A stretch of 64,000 nucleotides of DNA from Aquarana catesbeiana. Its lineage: Eukaryota; Chordata; Amphibia; Anura; Ranidae. The stretch covers positions 105,730,167-105,794,166 of the forward strand of contig NC_133327.1 of assembly GCF_042186555.1 (NCBI RefSeq). Reading direction: 5' to 3'. The notes under the pieces are model-generated. The model saw only the letters and a list, made by a program, of their open reading frames with translations. It did no database searches and was not told the origin of the DNA. The position numbers and the translations under genes are program-made. Of this stretch, positions 10,892 to 22,468 are shown in pieces (positions within the stretch are counted from its first letter, which is position 1; each line of letters begins with the position of its first letter).

Positions 10892-12105
10892 CATAAAGAG
10901 GACCTGTCACCTGCCTATTCTAGCACTTAGGGGACTTGTTAATGGTTGAAAATTCTTGATGGACTGTGTTGTGAAGCATACCGGATTGCATAGGACATTG
11001 GTTGTTTCTTCACTTTGCTGTTTAATATTTACTGGGTCATTATTGAATTGCTACACTTGTACATAAGTACAATTGCACTTTGGGCTGCTGTGATGTTCCT
11101 GCTAGGCGTCATTCAACATAGAAGTCTGAGGACAGCTACTGCAGGACACAGCAATAGAGAAAAGGAGAACATTGCAGTCAGAGCTGCTTTTTCTTTTTCA
11201 CCATGACAAGAAAATTAATATTTCTAAAAAACCTGATGAGTAAATTAAAAAAGAGATGAAAACCAGGTGAGAGGCCTTCTACTATCAGAACCGGGATGTT
11301 CCAGGGGGGTGGCCCCTCTGTGTACTTGGGCCTCCACCTGTTCACCAGTGTTACCAGAGCTTCCCCGGACTTCATTGAGAGGGTTGCTGTTTAGGAGGAT
11401 AAGTACTCTTCTGAACCGTTTTACTGAAGTAGTATTCCCAACCTTACTCTCTTTTACTATAGAAACGTATAGAGACCATGCGATGCAATTACATGTTACG
11501 CTCAGGGCTGGTGCTAGCATAACGTAGCTTAGGCAGCTGTCTTAGGGCGCCGGGATAGAGGGGGCGGTAACATCTGAATCCCCAGCCATATGCCGGGGAT
11601 TTGGATTTTGAACCTTGCTGCGGCCGTGTGTTTTTTACCACACTCCCGGCCACTATACCAGTTGGGAGTGTGTGTACTTTACCAAAGCTGACTGCCACAA
11701 TGTGTTCCCCCCGCACGACCCTCGTCATGTTTACCATGCTCCACTATCCCACCTACGGGCCCGGTGCAGTCACTGGGAAGGACGGTGGGAGCTCAACGGA
11801 CATCCATCCACTAAATCTCCTTCCTGAGCAAAGACCATGAAGTGATGTGTATGATGTCACTTCCTGGATCAGTGCTGTCATTCTACAGGAGCAGTGCTTG
11901 GGGAAGCAGCTGATGGAACAAGATCTGTGTTTCCATCAGCTGCAGCAGAGTACAGAGGAGACATCCAGAGTCTAAAAGATCATGGATCTCTCATAAAGAT
12001 TACCTGTCACTTATATGCTATCACTTTGGTACTATTGGTCACCTATGTGATAGCAATAAAAGTTACGTAAAAAAAATAACTAAATAAAATAAAGAATAAA
12101 AATAA
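10892..12105. other. Unassigned stretch
   Basis: Overlapping open frames at 11245-11840 on both strands have no domain signature. A segment from about 11500 (GGGCTGGTGCTAGCATAACG) resembles a repeat end, but its partner was not found. Confidence 0.35.
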
Positions 12106-12168
12106 TAGTTACATAGTTAATCTGGTTGAAAAAAGACAAAAGTTTCATCCAGTTCAACCAATAGAATG
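12106..12168 (-). mobile_element. LINE 3' tail (CR1-like), heavily 5'-truncated
   Basis: On the minus strand this reads GGTTGAACTGGATGAAAC, then TCTTTTTTCAACCAG and TATGTAACTA. It is the same 3' UTR and octamer-like tail that closes the longer LINE at 51530-51590. Only the last ~60 bp survive, as expected from truncated target-primed insertion. Confidence 0.75.
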
Positions 12169-12305
12169 GGAAAAAAATAAGGCAATCAGAATATAATATA
12201 AATAAATAAATAATAAAACTTTAAAATAATATTAATAAGTGATAATTACATTTTAAAAAAGTTTTAAACATTTAAAGAGACACATAAAATGTTTTTTTGT
12301 TTTAA

Positions 12306-12350
12306 AGCCACCCCCCCCCCCCCTTACACACACACACACACACACACACA
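12306..12350. repeat. Poly-C tract followed by (CA)n microsatellite
   Basis: About 15 C residues followed by about 12 CA units. A simple sequence repeat, likely length-polymorphic. Confidence 0.97.
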
Positions 12351-12484
12351 TACAAAAATGCATGCACTGCAGAGCCTGCGATTGCCCTATACATGTTCTA
12401 TATCACCGTGCACACCAGAGTGAGAGCAATAATTTTAGCACCAGTACTCCTGCGTAACACTAAACTGATGACCTGTAGGAGCTT

Positions 12485-13426
12485 TTAACCGCTTCCCGAC
12501 CACCTCACGCAGATATACTGCGGCAGAAGGGCACGTACAGGCAGATTAACGTACCTGTACGTTGCCCTTTAAGAGGCGGCTTGTGGGCGTGCGAGCCGAT
12601 GTCTGTGGGGATACCCGCGATCGTCTCACAGTGAGGAAGAACAGGGAGATGCTAATGTAAACAAGCATCTCCCCGTTCTGCCTAGTGACACTGTCACTGA
12701 TCTCTGCTCCCTGTAATTGGGAGCGGCGATCAGTGTAGTGTCACACACAGCCCCTACCTCCCACAGTTAGAAACACTCCCTAGGACACACTTAACCACTA
12801 CCGCGCCACCTAGAGGTTAACCCCTTCACTGCCAGTGACATTTTTACAGTAATCAATGCAATTTTTTAGCATTGATTGCTGTATTAATGCCAATGGTCCC
12901 AAAAATGTGTCAAAATTGTCCGATGTGTCCGCCATAATGTTGCAGTCACAATAAAAATCGCTGATCGCTGCCATTACTAGTAAAAAAAATAATTATTAAT
13001 AAAAATGCCATAAAACTATCCCCTATTTTGTAGATGCTATAACTTTTGCACAAACCAATCAATAAACGCTTATTGCGTTTTTTTCTCCCAAAAATATGTA
13101 GAAAAATACGTATAGTCCTAAACTGAGGAAAAAAAATGTTTTTTATATATTTTTGGGGGATATTTATTATAGCAAAAAGTAAAAAATAATGCGTTTTTTT
13201 CAAAATTGTCGCTCTTTTTTTGTTTATAGCGCAAAAAATAAAACCCGTAGAGGTGATCAAATACCACCAAAAGAAAGCTCTATGTGTGGGAAAAAAAGGA
13301 CGTCAATTTTGTTTGGAAGCCACGTCGCACGACCGCGCAATTGTCAGTTAAATTGACGCAGTGCTGAATCCCAAAAAGTGCTCTGGTCAGGAAGGGGGTA
13401 AATCCTTCCGGGGTTGAAGTGTTTAA
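12485..13426. mobile_element. TTAA-flanked 'CCGCTTCCCGACC' element, copy 3
   Basis: TTAA-CCGCTTCCCGACCACC at 12485, with a probable right end TTGAAGTGT-TTAA at 13423-13426. The internal sequence (CATTTTTACAGTAAT, CCTAAACTGAGGAAAA) matches 7130-7430. An alternative right end is GGATTCAAGTGGTTAGAA near 13970, which would make a longer composite. Confidence 0.65.
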
Positions 13427-14281
13427 ATCATTGCCTATAAAAAAATATAGGGTACTGAAATCTTTTGCCATCCCATGGACGCACATATGCAAAGCCACAG
13501 TACATCAGTTTAGTGTTATGTACCTGATTTCTGAGTTCTGGTGCTAGAATTATTGCTCTCACTCCGGTGTGCGAGGAGGCAATCACCTGTTTATGTAGGT
13601 ACCCCAATGCATGCATTTTCGAATGTGTGTGTGTGGGCTCTAAAAGGTTTCCACATGTTGGGTATCTATTTACTTAGTACAACCTCATCTTTTATATTTT
13701 ACCAAAAAAAGGGGTAATTTATTGCATTTATGTGCCCTAAAACTTAGTTTAGTGTATTTTTTACTGAAATTTAGCATTTCATAAACCATTGCACCAATAT
13801 CATATAACATAATAAAATGGAACTGCCAACATTTTATTATCTACAGTGTCTGCTTTCATAAATAAATGTTTTGGGGGTTTAAAGTAATCTTCAGGCCTAA
13901 TGATTTTTAAAACATGTCAACAAAAAATATAAAAAAAATAAAAAAATGGTTCTGGGATTCAAGTGGTTAGAATACCTGTCTTCTATTCCCTACCGCTGCG
14001 TCCTCTCTCCTACCAGGCTCAGCGTGGAGGTTTTATTTTGCCTCACCTGCCAGTTGCCCATAGCCAGTGAGGGTAAGCAGGGAATGCATAACCCTGCCCC
14101 CTCATTACACACTGCTGTTATGGAGGGGAAGGGGTGGCAGGAGGATGTTGGAAAGGAAGAGGTGCCAAAATGCACTTTCAGATGTGTAAACAAAAACCCT
14201 TGCAAAGGTCCTGGTTACCCTGAATGAGGCCTCAATTGCCTCTTGGGGGATCAGGAAGGGACTTTTTTCATGCTTTATTGA
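13427..14281. other. Related repeat-derived stretch, ends unclear
   Basis: Contains TTCTGGGATTCAAGTGGTTA near 13955, the usual right end of the CCACTT family. An open frame at 13946-14227 crosses this junction and is not considered a gene. Confidence 0.35.
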
Positions 14282-14470
14282 GGTTTTTTTTTTTTTTTTT
14301 TTTCCTGGATCAACTGTGGGAGTAGGATTTTTTCATTTATTTATATATATGTATATGATATATACAGGCATACCCCGCTTTACGTACACTCACTTTACAT
14401 ACACTTGCGAGTATGGACATACCATACCATACCATACATACATAAAGCACCCAGAATTGTCGCCAGTGAG
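14282..14470 (+). mobile_element. Poly-T tract and pogo/Tigger-like terminal repeat
   Basis: A T21 tract (about 14285-14303) is followed by TATATACAGGCATACCCCGC near 14360. CAGGCATACC next to a TA is the terminal signature of Tigger/pogo-type elements. A short (CCATA)n run follows. The right end is not visible, so this is a fragment. Confidence 0.4.
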
Positions 14471-15423
14471 GCCGCATTGTTGTGAAAAGTCCATGTTTGT
14501 GCAGCCTTCATTATCTGTTGTGTATTATTCTGCAGTTTATGCATGTTCTTTGCCATCCTGACCCTGTTTTAGATTATTGATTCAAACTTTGCACCCGTTT
14601 AGTAAAGTACAAGTTACAGTTACGTTCTTTCTGGCCATTTGGTCGATTATGCATCCTGCATTATGCATCCTGTTACACCCCTATATGAGCTCTCTCAAAC
14701 CAGTATGTGCTGAACAGAATGTTTAGTATACAAAAAGTAAAAGAATAAGGAATGAGCAGGGAATTTTTTCCTTTCAAGTATCCATTATGAAAATGATTAC
14801 ATTCAATCTTTGGCAGTTGGATTCAGTCCCCGAGTTGTGCTTTCAATGGCTTGTCTAGGGAAATACACATACCCATCACTGTTATCTCCCTCTATGATTT
14901 ATATACCATTATGTTTGTTTCATTTATTACAATAGTAGAATGGTAAACCCAAGGGATTGGAATCGCCACTTCAGGTCACACAGAAGGTCAGAAAAATAAC
15001 ATTTTTGATTTTTATTTCTTTCTTTATGATGGCACAGAACACTTTATTATGGCTTGTGTACACAAACGTTCTATCACTGCATCCTCTGCTTCTCTCTGCT
15101 GGCGCATTAATATATCGAGAGTTCAAAAAGATTTCAAAATGGATGATAACTTCACCTCTTGGGGTTCCATCTGCTCTGCACTGGCAGGAAAGTGAGTGAA
15201 CTGTCAACTGAAAATAGAATTTTCAAGAGTTAATGAAGGTTTTATTGCTGGTGATGACAACTTTTTCGAATTCCTAGGTGTAAACACTTCTCCCTGCTAT
15301 TCTAACAGAATCAGAACTCTACAAATATGATCAGACTTACTTAGGAAAGCACAGAGAGAAGTGCATAGCACAGTAACCCATTGCGAGCAATTCACAATTT
15401 TGAATATAGATGTAAACCCTAAC
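14471..15423. other. Unassigned non-coding stretch
   Basis: Overlapping antisense frames near 14957-15207 show no domain signature. No repeat end recognised. Confidence 0.4.
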
Positions 15424-15899
15424 TGAAAGCGGGGGTCCACCTATCTATCGTTTTTTTTTTTTTTAGTTCATTCACAAACTTTTCTTCTCAGCATTACATA
15501 CTCACATATTGTGTGTAATATGTCCGCCTGTGTCAGATTTCATCGGAAAGAATAACTTATATTATTCACTGCAGGCGGTTTCCATCTTCATTGTGGGCAT
15601 TTGAAGCCCACAAGCATTTATTTCCTGGATGTGGTGAATGCTGTGCTCCCAGCATTCACCGCTCATTCCCGCACATGCTCAGTGGCATCCTGGGAAGCCT
15701 GAGACTAGCTCCCAGGAGTCTGGGAGAGGCTAGAAACACGCCTACTCCCACGGGAGGAGAACCAGGAAGTGCAAAGAAGAATAGAAAAATAAAAGGTAAT
15801 TACAGCGATTTAAATTTTTTTAAACGGCATGTCAGCATCTAGGCAAGGAAGAGAATACATACAGATATTGTTCAAAATTTGGGTGGAACTCCGCTTGAA
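15424..15899. mobile_element. TTAA-class MITE of the 'AGTTCCACCC' family with TGAA duplication
   Basis: Inverted ends AGCGGGGGTCCACC and GGGTGGAACTCCGCT are flanked by TGAA on both sides (15424-15427, 15896-15899) instead of TTAA. Either both flanks mutated or the insertion used an atypical target. The coding-like frame at 15591-15842 is incidental. Confidence 0.68.
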
Positions 15900-15934
15900 T
15901 GACATTATTTCATAAAAACAGTTCGATAAACAGT

Positions 15935-16235
15935 TGACTCATTTTATTTATTTATTTCAGGTACTTCTATAGCACTGTCAATTTACGCAGCACTTTACAT
16001 ACATGTTATACATTCACGCCTTACAATCTAAGGTCCCTAACTCACATTCACACACATACTAGAGCCAATTACCTACCAGCATGTCTTTGTAGTATGAGAG
16101 GAAACCGGAGTACCTGGAGGAAACCCACGCGGACACAGGGAGAACATGCAAACTCCAGGCAGGTGGTGCCATGGTTGGGATTCAATCCAACGACTCTAAT
16201 GCTGCTAGGTGGAAGTGCTAGTCACTTACATATTA
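15935..16235. repeat. Widespread vertebrate interspersed repeat (GGAGGAAACCCACGC motif)
   Basis: A TTTATTTATTTCAGGTAC start, an ATAGCACTGTCAATTTACGC motif and CCTGGAGGAAACCCACGCGG are the hallmark of a repeat I know from fish and amphibian genomes. I cannot name its class with certainty. The small frame across it is not a gene. Confidence 0.6.
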
Positions 16236-16378
16236 CAATAAAATACTTTAAACCTTTTTTCATCCGTTGTTGCACCCCAGTGATTTTAACCTCCTGCAGC
16301 TACTTCCTCCCTATATGCATGCACTCATGCGATTCAGGGCAAGTTTTCTTATGGTAACAGTGGACCATGCTGACACAA

Positions 16379-16800
16379 TGGGGTTTATTTACTAAAGGCA
16401 AATATTATGGGTTTTGTTTTTTTACTAAAGGCAAAATGCTATGGGGTTTATTTACTAAAGGCAAATGCTATGGGGTTTATTTACTAAAGCTGGAGAGTGC
16501 AAAATTAGGCTCATTTCTGCATAGACACCAATCAGCTTCCAGGTTTTATTGTCAAAGCACAATTGAACAAGCTAAAGTTAGAAGCTGATTGGCTACCATA
16601 CACAGCTGCACCAGATTCTGAGTGCACCAGTTTTAGTAAATCTACCCCATTGGGCAGTTTGAAAAGTGCAGTTGCTCCAGAGCTTAGTACATGAGCAGTA
16701 TATCTGCTCATTTACTAAGAATATCTGCTGACTTCCATCATCCAAAAATGCACTTTGCAAAGTGCACAGTCTATTTGCCTTTAGTAAATCAATCCCCCCA
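16379..16800. repeat. Palindromic 'TTTACTAAA' MITE with four tandem 5' units
   Basis: The core (16473-16650) is a foldback: GGAGAGTGCAAAAT with CCAATCAGCTTCCA on one side, and AGCTGATTGGCTACCATACA then AGTTTTAGTAAATC on the other. Before it, a ~30-bp unit (GGGGTTTATTTACTAAAGGC plus about ten bases) is repeated about four times from 16380. An outer inverted copy (GCCTTTAGTAAATCAATCCC) closes it near 16800. Related copies: 35331-35512, 35594 and 54029-54200. Confidence 0.82.
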
Positions 16801-17403
16801 ATGTGTGTTTAGTCTTCATTGGAAGCCTGTGTGACAGGATGACAATACAGCAGCACCACTGGAGACAGGGACAGAGTGTTATCACTCTATAACAGGAAGT
16901 GCCTGAAAAAAGATTTGATGGCAGGATCGTCAGGTATTAATTTAATTAAAATATTGAAAACTACTAGCATTGACGTGTGACAGCTTATATGACATTCCAG
17001 TGATTGGGTTTATTTAAATTTTAAGGCTGAGTTCAGACTTGTGTCTAAACTGCTATGCCTCTGAAAAACAATCCACGTTCAGATCACTTTTCGGAGGTGT
17101 TTGACAGGTGGTGAGAAGGAGATATGAGGCCTCCTCATTGCCTATTTTAACCCCATATTTGCTGCACCAATGTGCCACAACCATGGTTCTGGGGCATTCG
17201 TGGCATTTCCCTATCTGTTTGAATGAGTAATTTTTGATGGTGGTACTGCCCTCCTAACATGACAGGAGTGATTGTTTTTGCCACAGACGAAAAGCAAAGC
17301 ATTGCGACCGCGGCATGTAAACCCTGCCCTAGGCTGCCTTTTTAGCCTAAAGGAGGGGGGTGTCTTTAAAAACACAGCTCAACCCCTTGTTTGAATATCC
17401 CTT
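16801..17403. other. Unassigned; MITE-like fragment near 17030
   Basis: AGGCTGAGTTCAGACTTGTG at 17023 and the GC-rich end near 17300-17340 look like the ends of a TTCAGACTTG-type MITE. I could not define a duplication. Nothing else recognised. Confidence 0.3.
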
Positions 17404-17672
17404 CAGAGCCCATTCACACAGGGACAACTTGTCAGGCGACCTAGTCGCCTGACAAGTCGCCTCCCGTTCTGTGCTATGGAACCGTTCTAAGGGGAGCGAC
17501 GCAAGTCGCTCTGACTTAGAAAAAGGTTCCTGTACGACTTCGGGGGCAACTTGGGGCGACTTGCATAGACTTCTATACAGAAGTCGTTTTGCAAGTCGCC
17601 CGGGCAGTCGTTTGCAGGTCGCCTCGCTGAGGCGACCTGCAAGTCGTGTTGCCCCTGTGTGAATGGGGTCTA
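17404..17672. mobile_element. Palindromic MITE, 'CCCATTCACACAGGG' ends
   Basis: The left end AGAGCCCATTCACACAGGG and right end CCCTGTGTGAATGGGGTCT are inverse copies. The interior is built from repeated, partly inverted GCGACTTG / CAAGTCGC motifs, so most of it folds on itself. Frames across it (17347-17986) are by-products of the repeated motif. Confidence 0.75.
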
Positions 17673-18128
17673 ACTTCAAGTCTAATGAGCCTTAAGGCTG
17701 AACTTTTTTTACTTACCTTATCCTTCTCTTCTGCAGGCTCTTCCTCTCTGTGCAACTGGTCCCCCAAAGCTGCCTGTCTTGATGATGCTGCATGTATCAA
17801 TCGCACTCTGACGTCATCACGTACAATGCAGGACCAGCAGGACTCTGAAATAATGAAAGGAAAATTGTTTGGTGTGGGTTCCAGCATTTTGCATGTGACA
17901 ATTCCTCTTTCTGTTACCTGGTCAAATAAACAGTTTATACATAAATGTAAAATGTTTGCTTTGTTTATAAAGATGATATTTGGCATGAATCTGTTTCCAA
18001 GGATAAATAGGAGACTTTAAAGGGGAGGAGGAATTACCATTTTTAATGCCTTCATACTAGAAAATAAAACAAATCTTAACGCCTAAACCCAGTTTTGTAA
18101 CTTTGACATGTGTCAGTAAAACTGTACA
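17673..18128. other. Unassigned stretch
   Basis: Begins next to a TTAAGGCTGAAC motif that may be another MITE end. No coding signal. Confidence 0.35.
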
Positions 18129-18130
18129 TA

Positions 18131-19150
18131 CAGTACATTCGGAAAGTACAGTATTCACATCACTTCACTTTTTCCACATTTTGTTATGTTACAGCCTTAT
18201 TTCAAAATAAATTAAATTCATTATTTTCCTCAAAATTCTACAAACAATACCCCATAATGACAACATGAAAGAAGTTTGTTTGAAATCTTTGCAAATTTAT
18301 TAAAAATGTACATAAATATTCACAAGCCTTTGCTCAAAACTTTGTTGAAGCACCTTTGGCACCAATTACAGCCTCAAGTCTTTTTTTGGGTATGATGCTA
18401 CAAGCTTGGCATATCTATTTTTGGACAGGTTCTCCCATTTTTCTTTGCAGGACCTCTCAAGCTCCATCGGGGTTGGATGGGGAGCGTCGGTGCACAGTCA
18501 TTTTCAGATCTCTCCAGAGGTGTTCAATCAGGTTCAAGTGTGGGCTCTGGTTGGGCCACTGAAGGACATTTACAGAGTTGTCCCATAGCCACTCCCTTGT
18601 TATCTTGGCTGTGTGCTTAGGGTCGTTGTCCTGTTGGAAGATGAACCTACGCCCCAGTCTGAGGTCCAGAGCGCTCTGGAGCAGGTTTTCATCAAGGATG
18701 TCTCTGTACATTCATTTTTCCCTCGATCCTGTCTAGTCTCCCAGTTCCTCCTGCTGAAAAACATCCCCACAGCATGATTCTGCCACCACTATGCTTCACT
18801 ATACGGATGGTATTGGCCAGGTGATGAGCGGTGTCTGGTTTCCTCCAGACATGACACTTGCCATTCAAGGCCAAAGAGTTCAATCTTTGATTCATCAGAC
18901 CAGAGACTTTTGTTTCTCATGGTTTGAGAGTCCTTCAGGTGCCTTTTGGCAAACTCCAGGCAGGCTGTCATGTACCTTTTACTGAGGAGAGGTTTCTATC
19001 TGGCAACACTACCATACAGGTCTGATTGGTGGAGTTCTGCAGAGATGGTTGTTCTTCTGGAAGGTTCTCCCCTCTCCACAGAGAAATGCTGGAGCTCTGT
19101 CAGAGTGACCATTGGGTTCTTGGTCACTTCCCTGACTAAGGCCCTTCAAT
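18131..19150 (-). mobile_element. Tc1-like transposon, second family, truncated
   Basis: The TA-flanked left end (CAGTACATTCGGAAAGTA at 18131) leads into a terminal repeat with CACTTTTTCCACATTTTG and TTACAGCCTTATTTC, characteristic of a very common vertebrate Tc1-like family. The transposase is antisense. The element breaks off near 19150, before the N-terminal DNA-binding region and the other terminal repeat. Confidence 0.9.
18457..18971 (-). pseudogene. Tc1-like transposase pseudogene (second family)
   Basis: Read on the minus strand in three frames. The N-terminal piece has SLWSDESKIELFG (first catalytic Asp); the middle has SGGRIMLWGCFSAGGTG; the C-terminal piece has QQDNDPKHTAK (second Asp) and LIEHLW (the Glu). 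All three catalytic residues survive, but frameshifts near 18700 and 18860 separate them, and the helix-turn-helix N-terminus is missing at the truncated end. Confidence 0.88.
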
Positions 19151-20589
19151 GTTAGGCGTACTATAAACTGTATGCATCTATACTAACATTAAATACCTTC
19201 CTGCCTTCCACTTACTTCATGGTGATCACATGGCTTTGTTTATAAACAAAGCCATGTCAGCAAAAAGTTGTTTCCATATGCATACTAAATTAAAAATGAT
19301 ACATGCAAACAAGGTTTTAAAAGAAAAACCTACAAATGAATGTTTCCATCAAGCCGATTGCTTTAACATGTCTATCTAGTGAAAAAAACACTCAAATGAA
19401 TATATGTTCCTTTTAAAATGGAGTACAGGTTAGTCTAGACACATACACAATACATGCCATTCAGGTGTGCTTAGACAATCCATCAACAGATAAGTCGTAT
19501 GTGAACAGATTTGGACATTGTAAAATAGCATTCTTATCTTGCTGAAAAATAAGTCTCTCAGCCACAGCAATCCAACCCAGACAATAACACTGCCTGTCAG
19601 CCAGAGGCTCAATCCTCACAAAATCACTCATCATTTAATGTCTATGTGTACCATTTAAGTGCATTTTAAGGACTTTGCTTTTTTTGCACCAAGCTGTGGG
19701 ACCTTCGCCAAATTGTATTTGCTCATCCAGTTTGTTTTTTAAACTAGTATACATGGGAAATTTAGAAATACTATAGCAAGTTTTGAATTCTCACACCAAC
19801 TGCTTAGCTCTGCACAATCTGGGAAATTGTTTAACAATACCAGAAGGAGGCTAGCACTGAGGAAGAGTGATGGTGATATATGTGTTTATATCCCAAAAAA
19901 TGAGCAACGAGGGTCTGGATGTTTGATAACCAGTGCTGGTGGTATAACTCCTGTGGGAGCTTGGAGCATTATACAGGAGGTACTTCATATTAAACACATG
20001 TCAACGGTGTAAAGTGGAGATGAAAAATCTGAATTCAGTACTCATGGTTTCAAAGCTCCTGGGGTGCTCTATAAGAGAATTTAAGTTACACCCAGTTGCC
20101 TCAAATTGCCTCTTTAAACTGTATTCCCACTTTTGTAACCAAATTGGAATAACACCTATTTTTTTGCTGCATGTTCTCATTCATATAGCATAACGCAAAA
20201 TTAAAAATGTCTGCTTTTCTTTTTACTTGCTATTTTCTGAAAACACCAAAATTGAAATTTGACTGCAGAGGAGACTGGGTAGTTTCCTGGGTAGGGTATA
20301 TAACCCTGTCTGTACCGTACTTGCAAACTTCATTATCAGTTTTAAACTATAACTGAATTCTGCGAACTATAGCAAAATTCAGACAGTGCTCACACTATAG
20401 CCCAATAGTATACTGTATCTTCCTTCTGAATATAGCATACACCTTGCACAATGTTTGTTATTGCATTAGGTATACAGACATTTGGTGGCTGTGACAAAGT
20501 TGCAGCTTGCAGCATATGTATAGGAAAACCCAGGCGTTTAAAGGGTATGTTAGAAGAAACAGTTAAAATATTGCACTTACTCAATGACA
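19151..20589. other. Unassigned stretch with one perfect palindrome
   Basis: No gene or repeat family recognised. It contains the 30-bp palindrome listed separately. Small frames at 19430, 19827 and 20451 show no domain. Confidence 0.4.
19228..19257. repeat. Perfect 30-bp palindrome centred on TTTATAAA
   Basis: ACATGGCTTTGTTTA is followed directly by its exact inverse. The centre TGTTTATAAACA consists of two overlapping forkhead-type half sites. It may be the core of a short MITE or a chance cruciform. Confidence 0.9.
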
Positions 20590-20599
20590 TACCAAATGT

Positions 20600-21110
20600 A
20601 ATCTTCTTCTACTGTCTTGTATATCTTTTCCATAGCTGGTCCCAGGATAGAGCCCTGGGGTACCCCACTCACAGACCATTCAAAAGATACGCTATTCATC
20701 ACCACCTTTTGGACATGCTCCTGTAACCAGTTTTTTCTTCAGGTACATACACTATATTCAATACTAACAGACTTCAATTTGTAAATCAAGCGTTTATGGA
20801 GTACTATATAAAATGCTTTGCTGAAGTCCAGATATATCACATTTACGGGTCTTCCTGTATCCAGATTACAGTCCACCTCCTCATAGAATGTTAAACGGTT
20901 GGTTTGGCAAGAATGATCCTTCATAAATCCATGCTGATTAATACTAATGCTACTATTTTCATCAGAAAATTCTTGGATATAGTCCTTTATTATCCCTTCC
21001 AATAGTTTAAAAACAATTGATGATAGGCTCACTGGTCTGTATTTCCCAGGTATGTATCTTGGCCCTTTTTTGAATTTTGGTACCATGTTAGCTTGTATAT
21101 TTAGTATTCC
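20600..21110 (-). pseudogene. LINE reverse transcriptase fragment (CR1 group)
   Basis: The frame at 20739-21086 reads VPKFKKG, YRPVSLSSIVFKLLEGIIKD, NQHGFMKDHSCQTN and VNVIYLDFSKAF, the conserved first half of a non-LTR reverse transcriptase. The Asp of YLDFSKAF is the first catalytic residue. Below it, GVPQGSILGP can be read after a frameshift near 20650. The catalytic YADD/FADD box is not present. The upstream part of the same ORF continues beyond the MITE at 21156-21926 as KSPGP...VLKE. Confidence 0.9.
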
Positions 21111-21153
21111 GGTTAGTAAGATGTCCTTATAGACAGTCTAGCAATAAGATGGC

Positions 21154-21928
21154 TACCGTATGTACTCGAGTATAAGCTGAGTTTTTCAGCACATTTTTTT
21201 GTGCTGAAAATGCCCCCCTCGGCTTACACTCGAGTCAAGAACTTTTCTGCAGCAGAGAATGACATTTTCTGAACCGAATTTGGGGCACTGTATCTCGGGG
21301 CCACTTGGTACTAGGAACACCATATTTGGTGTGCAAACCCAGTGGAACAAGCCTTACAACATATCCAATGCTGGGGTTCCTAGAACCAAGTGGCCCGAGA
21401 AAGAGGGCCCCAAAGTCAGTTCAGAAAATATCATTCTCTGCTGTAGAAAAGTGCTTGACATTTTCCGAACTGAATTTGGGGCCCCGTGTCTCAGGACCAC
21501 TTGTTTTTAGGAACCCCAGCTTTGGATATGTTGTAGTAATAGTTCCACTGGGTTTGCATACCAAATTTGGGGTTCCTAGCACTAAGTGGCCCCAAGATAT
21601 GGGGCCCCAAAGTTGGTCAACTGTGTCCATCTGCAGCAATGTCATTTCGGGACCCTTTGATTCCAGAGACCCCAAATTTTGGCTGCAGCTAGGGGGCATC
21701 TAGGAACCCTTAACTACTGAGTTTGAAGTTTGGGGGACCCATGGCTGCAAATGGGCACAGTGAGGCATGCAAATGGGCACAGTGAGGCTGCAAATGGGCA
21801 TTGTTGACCTTCTTTTCCACTTACAGTAGCTGCACATACTCGAGTCAATAAGTTTTCACAGTTATTTGTGGTAAAATTAGGTGCCTCGGCTTATATTTGG
21901 GTCGGCTTATACTCAAGTATATACGGTA
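21154..21928. mobile_element. TA-flanked MITE with CCGTATRTACTC ends
   Basis: Inverted ends CCGTATGTACTCGAGTATAAGC and its counterpart (GGCTTATACTCAAGTATATACGG side) are flanked by TA at 21154-21155 and 21927-21928, pointing to a Tc1/mariner-superfamily origin. Inside, a ~60-bp block (TTTTCTGAACCGAATTTGGG) recurs in direct and inverted orientation. It splits the LINE reverse-transcriptase frame, so it is younger than that LINE. Confidence 0.8.
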
Positions 21929-21989
21929 TGTTCTTTGAGGACCTCTGGTCCTGGTGATTTCTTCACATTATGTTTTTGCACTCTTTTTT

Positions 21990-22380
21990 TTAACACTGGC
22001 TTCCGCTAGCCATAAGAGAACATTCTGCACTGGGCTGTCCTCAATTCACATATTCACCTGCCCTGCAAATCCAGTGTTGCCCTGCTGTGATCTGCGGATC
22101 TGCCACCACAGCCCAGATATTGCGACACCATCTTGGTCCTCCTCAGTCATTGGGATCCAGCTGATTCTTCCAGGTTCTTGCAGCCTGCCACTGATTACGC
22201 GCACCAGGTCCACCCCGTCGCCATTGTAAGTTTCTGCTCCTACAGCTTTCTGGGAAAAGTGGTATTGTGGGAAGGACCAGAGCAGGAGTAACAACAATTT
22301 TAAAAAGGTAAATGAACAGAAAAAATGGCTGTTGAGTGCAAGGAGATTATGTTGCTTAGGAAAGTGAAGGTCCACTTTAA
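21990..22380. mobile_element. TTAA-flanked MITE inside the LINE
   Basis: Bounded by TTAA at 21990-21993 and 22377-22380. The right end GAAGGTCCACT is typical of these MITEs; the left end (CACTGGCTTCCGC) matches it weakly. LINE-like coding resumes on the other side with KKAKPRPIGPIRDSQGKLDTS. Confidence 0.55.
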
Positions 22381-22468
22381 CACAGTTGCCTTCTTCCTGT
22401 CACTTGTATCCAATTTCCCCTGACTATCCCTTATGGGGCCAATAGGCCTAGGCTTTGCCTTTTTACTA

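Noticed and set aside
17347..18020. Overlapping 110-137-codon frames on both strands
   Set aside because: They cross a palindromic MITE built of GCGACTTG motifs; composition explains the openness.
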